Source of the DNA: Rodentolepis nana
Taxonomy: Eukaryota; Platyhelminthes; Cestoda; Cyclophyllidea; Hymenolepididae
Direction of reading: 5' to 3'
DNA length: 12,774 bases
NCBI GenBank assembly: GCA_900617975.1
Contig: UZAE01001536.1
Coordinates: forward strand, 1-12,774
In this document: positions 6,310-12,774 of the stretch, in pieces
Layout of the letters: each line of letters opens with the position of its first letter
Position numbering within the stretch: position 1 is the stretch's first letter
Notes under the pieces: generated by a model
What the model was told of the DNA's origin: nothing
Database searches by the model: none
The model's input: the letters and a program-made list of their open reading frames with translations, nothing else
Program-made: the position numbers and the translations under genes

Positions 6310-7510
6310 TCGAATGCCGATTGCCACCTCAATATGCATAGCTGCAGGTTTAACAATCCAGCAAGTTTCTGGACTACTGTTGGAGAAGTTTAATGTGGGA
6401 ATAGAATGCCTGAGGCAGCGGTCAGTCGGGAATACGGTGAGAGAATTATGTTATTTTAAACTCATGTAAGTTTGCATCTCCATCATTAATTTAATAAATT
6501 GTAGCCGATGATCTAAAAGGTAAGAACTTCAAGAACAACCACGCTTTTTAAATTGCATATATGTCTTCTATGCCTATATCAAAGGAATTTAAACGGCCAT
6601 GCGGAACACTTGATCACGAAAAAGTATGTAAAAAGGTTCTATCTTGAGAACTAATGTCTTCCATCCACTTATAAGTCCATCTAGTTGAGCGAAATACTCA
6701 CAATTGCTTAATAGCAAGGCAGTAAGGCTCATTAAGATGATATTTTTACTTGAAAGTAAAAAGTAATAAAATAATAAATGTAACGCGTGTATTGCACTTT
6801 GGTGGCTCGAGGGGGCAAGTTTAGAAAATTTCCCCCATAAATTACAAATTCCCACTCAGCACATCGAACATTTTTGGGAACATTTTCCTTGTTCATTTGG
6901 GGTGATTTCCTAAAGCGTGTGGGAATTTTCGTGTTCAAATCTTAGCTTTTTTGCCTATTGTTATAGCAAAATTTGTGCCTTAAATTGCCTCAAAAAAGAG
7001 GTTTTGTAGTTCAGACGACCTGGGGGCGGGGGTCATTCACCTGAAGAAAACTGTGAAGTATCCGCCATCTTATTGAAAAAACGCAAACTCCCTCTCTTCC
7101 TTCTTCGATTACAATAAGCACCTTACCAACACTACGGAAATTGGGGCTCAAACTGCGCTCATCGATTGACTAATAGCAGTGGCTTTAGAGTTCACCTACC
7201 CAGATAAGGCGGAGCCATTCTTTGACTGTGATAAAATAAACATTTGAATGGAGATAACCATCAATGGCATGGATGGGGAAACCATTCTAAATAATATTGT
7301 CGTTTTGGGGTATCCGTAGGTTGCATTGTATGTATCACCTTTACTACGTTCGCTCCCATGTGTAACGCCTCCAAGAGGCTCTTGCATGGCATTGGGTTGG
7401 TGCATAGCTGTGAGAATAGACGTCTGGTTGTGGAGTATTGTGAAAATGTTGAACATTTTCCAGTGAAAAAAACGTATAAGTGGGTTTCAATTTGAAGAGA
7501 AAGACACAAC
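6310..7510. other. Intergenic, no gene supported
   Basis: Several open frames of 60-88 codons occur on the minus strand (6589-6938, 7196-7510). They overlap each other in different frames, lack splice signals and family motifs, and have no GC-rich third positions. I regard them as chance. Confidence 0.5.
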
Positions 7511-7512
7511 TG

Positions 7513-7589
7513 GTCAACATTTCTAATATCAGCAAATACCCGGGTGTATTTCGCGATGAACCTTTAAGTCAGCGTTAGAAATGGTTGAC
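7513..7589. repeat. Nested inverted repeat
   Basis: The outer arms GTCAACATTTCTAA (7513-7526) and TTAGAAATGGTTGAC (7575-7589) are complementary except for one extra base. Inside, AAATACCCGGGTGTATTT (about 7534-7551) is a near-palindrome centred on CCCGGG. The transcript could fold into a long stem with an inner hairpin. It could be a small foldback element or MITE remnant, or chance. No second copy was seen in the window. Confidence 0.6.
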
Positions 7590-7957
7590 AACCCAAGTAA
7601 GGTTCAACAATTAACCGTCTTTGTTCTACTGGATACAGCATTCCGCAGTACTGTATTCACAGCCGTTACTAATAAATGAACGCAATTTGACAGATGTGCG
7701 CTATGTGATCTACACAGACACCCAATGCTAATTTCAGGTTGATAGATGACATGAGGCCTCCTTGATCTTGACCACAACTTAAGAGGTGGCATCGATTATA
7801 ATTTCTGCAATCTTTATTCTCAGGACCAAAAATTCCATATTGCATGATTTGCCCCCTCTAATCTGGAAATGTAAGATTTCGGAATATATGCTCCATTTGA
7901 CCCAATTGTGAAGTTGAAGCAACGCATTCACGTAGGGGATATATTCATTGGTTTATT
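7590..7957. other. Intergenic, nothing recognised
   Basis: No coding, RNA or repeat feature could be supported between the nested inverted repeat and R1 copy 4. Confidence 0.5.
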
Positions 7958-8185
7958 CTACGTGGTGCACCCTGGATAACGTATACTCGTACGGCAAAAA
8001 AGTCTATAAATCGGCAGTTGACTTCTCACTTCAAATTACTATGTCTCCATTGTATGTCATATTCGAACACATCCACAGTACTCACCTCACCTTTTTCTAC
8101 CTTTGGGCCTGTCTCTTTTACATTTTTGAAACACTATTCTGCTCCCCTTCCCCTCTTCACTTTTTTCGACCTTGATATTCCTCCC
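7958..8185 (+). repeat. R1 retroposon copy 4 (truncated at both ends)
   Basis: Begins inside the head at CTACGTGGTGCACCCTGG, so about 22 nt of the 5' end is missing. It carries AAGTCTATAAATCGGCAG and the pyrimidine-rich middle, and stops after GATATTCCTCC, before the 3' block and tail. Copy 5 begins within about 6 nt, so the two are nearly head-to-tail. Confidence 0.88.
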
Positions 8186-8190
8186 GTAGG

Positions 8191-8512
8191 GGTGCGTGAT
8201 AGACTTACCTCCACATGGTACACCCTGGGCAACATATACTCATACAGCAAAGAAGTCTATTAACCGGCAGTTGACTTCAAACTACCATAACCCCACTGCA
8301 TGTCATATTCGACTATTTTCCCAGTACTCACCTCACCTTTTCTCTGCCTCTCTGTCTGCCTGTCTCTTTTACATATGTGAATCATTATTCTGTCTCCGCT
8401 CTCGACTTTTTGTCACTTTGTTGTTCCCCCTTCTCCTCTATGAAGCTTGAACTCAGCTAAAGGGCAAATGATAACTATCAAAACACCTGCCATTTGAAAT
8501 AAATAAATAAAT
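8191..8512 (+). repeat. R1 retroposon copy 5
   Basis: A nearly full copy starting GGTGCGTGATAGACTTACC. It continues with ACATGGTACACCCTGGGCAAC, the AAGTCTATTAACCGG arm, a shortened middle and CAGCTAAAGGGCAAATGAT, and ends in ATAAATAAATAAAT. It has the longest tail repeat of the six copies. Confidence 0.92.
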
Positions 8513-8957
8513 GGTCTCTTTAAGGGATAGAAAATTTTTCAGAAAATCGGGAACTGAGACGAGACAGTGGACAAGCAGAATTGCATATTCGCATTCAGGG
8601 AGACTGGTTTGCAGTTTTTGGATCGATGAAAATGTGTCATTAATAAATCGGTTTACCTTATACCGATGGTAAAATTATCAATCAATATTTGATAGAAGAT
8701 GGCAAATTGAGTAAAAGAAGGAAACAGTAACCCAACTTAAATTATGCACTTTTTGTAAAATTTATTATGGAACCGTGATCGTAATAAACTAAAGCAAAAC
8801 ACCACTTTTCGGAAGCAAACAGTATCTATTCTTGATTTTCTAAAACATATGCGAAATATCAATTGAATTTTTAGAGTGCACAATGCTGTCATGGCTGAAC
8901 AAAGAGGTCTTATGGACACTCAGACCGACTCGACTACTTGTCAAGGTGGCAGGAAGA
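8513..8957. other. Intergenic, nothing firm
   Basis: AT-rich. The minus strand of 8521-8640 has a short open frame next to the retroposon tail, ending CCGATTTTCTGA, which loosely resembles the end of microgene exon 2. The match is too short to call. Confidence 0.45.
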
Positions 8958-9180
8958 GGCGTCATGAGTGCAGAGACCACTTAGCCAGCCACTAATCCTT
9001 GGTCCTTGCATTGTTTAACAAACCCTTCATTGCATTATAGTGCCTGAGCTCTGTGTCAATGCCAGACAGAATCGCCCAAATATGCGTGCCCCGAGTGATC
9101 CGTCGGTTTCCTCTATAGCTTTGCGGTGTCATAGAGATTACTCAGCTTAAGTCGAGGCTAAGTTGGCTTGGCAATCTACT
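8958..9180 (+). repeat. R2 dispersed repeat, copy 2
   Basis: Counterpart of 3242-3507. It shares TTTCCTCTATAGCT (9107-9120), CATAGAGATT and GGCAATC(T/C) near the 3' end, with looser similarity through TTGTTTAA and GCCTGAGCTCTG upstream. It lacks the roughly 45-nt internal segment found in copy 1. No coding frame and no clear ends or target duplications. Confidence 0.65.
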
Positions 9181-9747
9181 ACAAACTCCCAAGAATTGGT
9201 GCCAAATTGAGATACTTAAGTCTTATCACACACCCCATAGTGGAATTTATTGATAGAAAAATTCGAATGGTATCGATTGAGGAAACGAAAATCATAAATA
9301 TAAACAAGTATTTCTAAAATTTCCTAGTTACTTAATTGCTTTTATGACAACACTTTTATAAATGCAAACTAAACCACAACTGGTCAATCCAGGCTGGCAT
9401 TCCAGCAAAATTTTGGAATTCCTCTATTGCCTCAAAACACCAGTCAATCGATCTACTACTCGTCAGGAATGTCACTGGGGTCAAGATTCGATGCATTCAT
9501 CTTAATTCCTTTGTTCTCAAAACATTTCTCTATATAGTCACTTCTGATCTTTCTCTCTCATTGTTCTGCCTTCTATCCCTCCGTCCAACCATTCCAGTGA
9601 AAACTGGTCGACAAGACACTGCGGATTACATTACATCCAAGATAAAAACAGATTCCCTGTAGTAGTCACGCTTCCAAATACAGCAATCCCGTTGGTATTC
9701 TAGTCTAAGTATTAAAAGTCGAGATTTAGTGGTAACTGAGCACTTGC
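9181..9747. other. Intergenic, nothing recognised
   Basis: No gene, RNA or repeat could be supported. A pyrimidine-rich run (about 9535-9595) is the only compositional feature. Confidence 0.5.
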
Positions 9748-10001
9748 ATTTATTTTTATCAAATGGCAGATTTTATGATAGTTAACATTGGCCCTTTAGT
9801 TGGCTTCGAGCTTCACAGAGGGGAGGAACAGACAAGGTCACGCAAAGTCGAGAGGGAAGACAAAAGAGCGATTCACAGAAGTAAAAGAGACAGATACAAA
9901 AGTAGAGAAAAAGTTAAGATGTGAGCCGTGGAAGCGGTCGAATATGACATACACTGGAGTCATGGTAGCTTGAGGTCAGAAATCAACCGCCGGTTAATAG
10001 A
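9748..10001 (-). repeat. R1 retroposon copy 6 (5'-truncated, antisense)
   Basis: The minus strand reads GACCTCAAGCTACCATGAC, TATGTCATATTCGACC, the pyrimidine-rich middle, CTAAAGGGCCAATG and a tail of ATAAAAATAAAT. The first roughly 65 nt (the head with the inverted repeat) is absent; similarity ends at the AATAGA of the right arm. This is 5' truncation of the LINE/SINE kind. Confidence 0.9.
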
Positions 10002-12464
10002 GGCATAAAAAAGTACATAACTTCGTTTTTGCTTACCTTAACTAGAAATAACCTCCAGCCCTTGTTAGAGTGCCTTTGAAAAAATGCATTTTTTTGTTTA
10101 AATCAAGTCCGCACGGATTTAATAATTACATCATGCATCTGTTTTGGGAAAAGATGTCTGTAACTCCCACATTTACTTCTGGAGGAAACTTGGGTTGTTG
10201 GCCTCGTGTTATAGCAATTTTTATAGGTCCATCCAAACGCTGAAGTCATTTGAAGGAATCTCGCTTTCTTACTGCATACCATAATGGACGATTCAAACAA
10301 CCAAGGTAAAAACAATCCTGGTGGAATATATTTTTAATGCAATTACAACGTTATCAAAATAAGGGTAGTTTAAGTGCCATTCACCTTATTTATTGAAATT
10401 GCCGACTTTTCAAAGAAGTCAATAGAGCAAGTCAGTCTAAATTAAGGGTCACTTAAAATAGAAATTACTGGACTTCTTCCAATCCTTTGCACCTTCATGT
10501 TCGTTGAGCATTCCCCCTCGCTTTGTGGATATTAGAGACATGATTTTATTTTCAAAAAATCCAACTTGAAGCCCTTCTTAGGTCCTACAAATATTGACAG
10601 ATTGGTTTAGAAAAGAGGATGCTTTTGTTAATGACGGTTAAGAGCTTAACCTCTAACAGAGCCAAATTACAGCTAATACGGGTTGTTGATCAGATTGAAA
10701 CATTTGAATAAAGAGCCGAGGCAATGCATTTGAACCATCTCAATACACAAATATTGCTTAGTATATATATTAGATGAAGAAAATTTTGAAAGGTGTCATC
10801 GAATACTCTAGATGACTCTCTAGGGAGTAAGTAAACGCATGTTTGGAGATTATTATAACCATATAAGCCTCCAATTTAAACACATCTCAGAACTCAGTGA
10901 AAAAACGTAATTGCTTTAACGATGAACACCAACCCAAATTGATACAACGCAACGATCTCACTATTGACCAAATTTCAACAAATGTACAAAATATGGAAGT
11001 AATTATGCATTTTTATCCAATAGCGCCTTGCAAAAGTTGTTGGCTCATAACTTCGGATGTTAGATCCACCCTGGATCTTTACGAAGTAAGAGTCAAGCCA
11101 ATGATTTCGTCGAGTCTCTCAGTAGCGAAGGGTGATAACATGGGCAAAGATAAATCCCCTCAGGAATAACCATAGGTTTCAAAGTTCGAGTCGCGTAAAG
11201 AGAGCAAAAATTTCGCGATGATGTACCTAGATTTCGACCACAACGTGGAACACTTCCAAATGCCAAAATGTAAAGGAAAAAAGGCCCTCCGTTGTCATTC
11301 ACCTTTTATGAACCTATCAGCGTACAAAAATGGCATTAATAGTAGGCTTTACTTCGAAATTTGAGAAGGAAACGACTCTGCATTTAAGCACACTTGCAAA
11401 TAGGCAAACTTAAAGAATGATTAAGTGTAAATAAGCGATCTCTTCTTAGTTATTAACTGCACCCCACCCCCCCGGGTTTTTGTCCAAACAGAGAAAAGGT
11501 ATTGTCACCCTACAATTATGTTTAGAAATCTCAGTCAAAAGTGTTCGATTCGTCTGAACCATGCTCACAGTCATTCCCTCCTGCAGTGGATTACCGACTA
11601 TTGGCTTTACACACTCCTCTTCGCATAGGCAATCTCACTACAGTTGGAAGCACTAGTTGACTGGAGAGTTTATCAATTCCTAAATGAAAATTTGTTCAAC
11701 TTCTTCTTGTAACAACGAACCATTCACTTTTTGAAGGTTGGCCACCGGCTAATCAATACAGCTTCATACAAACTCCTCGTCCCTTACTAGAGGCTACCAT
11801 AGTAGTATAAATGAATAAACGAATCATAAGTCTTTGTTCATTCGATCGTGGCTGCCCAAAATCTATATGGATCCATGTTTCAACACAGGTCCTACCCCAT
11901 ATATCGAAGCTTCCCAATTCATTGATGACTCTACTAGGTAACTGAAAAGGAATTTCAAATTTCAAATCCTATTTTTAATGTACCATTCTGTAGCTCCTCC
12001 TTGACTAGAAACTTTCGGATTGAGAAAACGCGTACATGGACCATGAAGAGACTTTCGAACTCATCTTAGGCTTTATGATGCTTATTATTAAGTAACCACA
12101 CACACACAAACATAGACTTTCGACTCACTGTTTAAACAGCTGACACGCGCTCTTTTCATTTTTCTAAGAATATATTCAAACACCACCACTGTCTTCGGTC
12201 AATCCTATAAGGGGAGAATCTGTCAAGAATACCTGAGCAATAGTCTAGTGAATTAGTGATGGTTATGCTAGTTATTCAGCTAAACGGCTAACGCAAAAAC
12301 TATATTGCACAATCAAGTCGACAATCGGAAATATTCGACTTACTTGTGGTAGAAGTTGGCTGGCTCTAAGATCTACTTATCAGTTGAAATTCTCGATTCG
12401 ATTTCCGTCTCCATTTGTGAGGTCTTAGTCCCAGCGTACTATTTTAAAAGACCCATGGACTTGA

Positions 12465-12476
12465 CCCCCCCCCCCC
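12465..12476. repeat. 12-base poly-C tract
   Basis: An uninterrupted run of 12 C followed by ACCACCCCTCC. It is prone to length error in sequencing and assembly. No function is implied. Confidence 0.85.
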
Positions 12477-12611
12477 ACCACCCCTCCTATTATATCTTAG
12501 AAAATATCTCAATATTCAAGCACAACAGATCATTAAGTTGGTCCTTTGGAAAAGTTGTAACAAACAGTCCCACAAAGTTAACTAACAAACTTTCAGCTGA
12601 TCAATATATTA

Positions 12612-12615
<4 letters not shown>

Positions 12616-12644
<29 letters not shown>
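12616..12644. repeat. (TA)n microsatellite
   Basis: About 14 uninterrupted TA units followed by TTCTTATAAGG. Likely length-polymorphic. Confidence 0.9.
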
Positions 12645-12646
<2 letters not shown>

Positions 12647-12774
12647 TTATAAGGATGTCGGATAGGCTAATTGAAGATTCACTTTTTGGTGAATGCTTCA
12701 AAGAAAATCTAATTTTGAACTTGCACTTGAGATGTTGGCTGTAATTAGAGTTGAGACTGTCTCCAAAGTTGCAT

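Larger units (their letters stand above)
10002..12774. other. Intergenic, no gene supported; simple repeats only
   Basis: Open frames of 63-98 codons (for example 10897-11169 plus, 11753-11965 minus, 12356-12652 plus) show no family motif, splice context or coding composition, and one runs through the C tract and TA microsatellite. Simple sequence includes a 7-C run at 11467-11473, CA alternation at about 12097-12108, a 12-C run and a TA microsatellite. Confidence 0.55.

Noticed and set aside
6589..6938. Two overlapping minus-strand open frames of 88 and 68 codons
   Set aside because: Different frames of AT-rich DNA, no motif, no splice context, no coding composition.
7196..7535. Three overlapping minus-strand open frames of 63-86 codons
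   Set aside because: They overlap in different frames with no recognisable family or gene structure.
8521..8640. Minus-strand frame ending TTCCCGATTTTCTGA beside R1 copy 5, resembling the microgene end
   Set aside because: Only a roughly 10-nt block matches well, there is no matching signal-peptide exon or intron, and the alignment needs deletions. Probably chance.
10734..10744. B-box-like GGTTCAAATGC on the minus strand
   Set aside because: No accompanying A box or shared SINE body.
10897..11169. 90-codon plus-strand open frame
   Set aside because: It depends on a non-ATG start, has no motif or membrane segment, and no polyadenylation or splice context. Chance length in this composition.
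11543..11551. B-box-like GTTCGATTC on the plus strand
   Set aside because: No A box at tRNA spacing upstream and no cloverleaf; too short alone.
1..12774. CRISPR array, bacterial insertion sequence, rRNA or working tRNA genes
   Set aside because: No regularly spaced direct repeats, transposase frames, rRNA-like sequence or full tRNA cloverleaf were seen; the splice-containing genes indicate a eukaryote.

Overview
This window looks like an intron-bearing, AT-rich genome of an invertebrate animal. There are no bacterial-style operons. Coding sequence is sparse, introns can be very short (58 nt in one gene), and most of the DNA is decayed interspersed repeats. A flatworm would fit the short intron and the retroposon landscape, but nothing here proves the phylum.

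Left end (1-950): the last coding exon of UDP-glucose 6-dehydrogenase (UGDH, plus strand, 416-592). Its upstream exons lie outside the window and a retroposon copy sits in its last intron. A second coding-like segment (743-847) lies between this exon and a good polyadenylation signal (930-935). It could be an alternative C-terminal exon.

950-4300: no gene recognised. It holds three decayed tRNA-like (SINE-head) remnants on the minus strand (about 1323-2380) and one copy of a second dispersed repeat (3242-3507).

4300-6310 is the most interesting block. A complete two-exon microgene on the minus strand (4918-5194) has a TATA box, a signal peptide, a 58-nt intron, a hydrophobic GPI-like tail and an AATAAA. 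It encodes a 72-residue precursor that I do not recognise. Its promoter-proximal DNA is duplicated in tandem about 140 bp upstream. A diverged paralogue (5949-6301, minus) aligns to it without gaps through exon 2, but appears broken in its signal-peptide exon, and its C-terminus runs into a retroposon copy. A retroposon copy lies 3' of each member.

The dominant repeat (family R1, about 320 bp) occurs six times: 1-301, 4303-4626, 5722-6051, 7958-8185, 8191-8512 and 9748-10001. Copies end in an ATAAATAAAT-type tail, two are truncated at the 5' end, and full-length copies have a 5' inverted-repeat head. A second family (R2) occurs at 3242-3507 and 8958-9180.

10001-12774: no gene recognised. It holds simple repeats (a 12-C run and a TA microsatellite) and open frames without support.

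Functionally, UGDH makes UDP-glucuronate for glycosaminoglycan and glucuronide synthesis. The microgene family would be secretory-pathway or surface products. No functional link between the two is visible.
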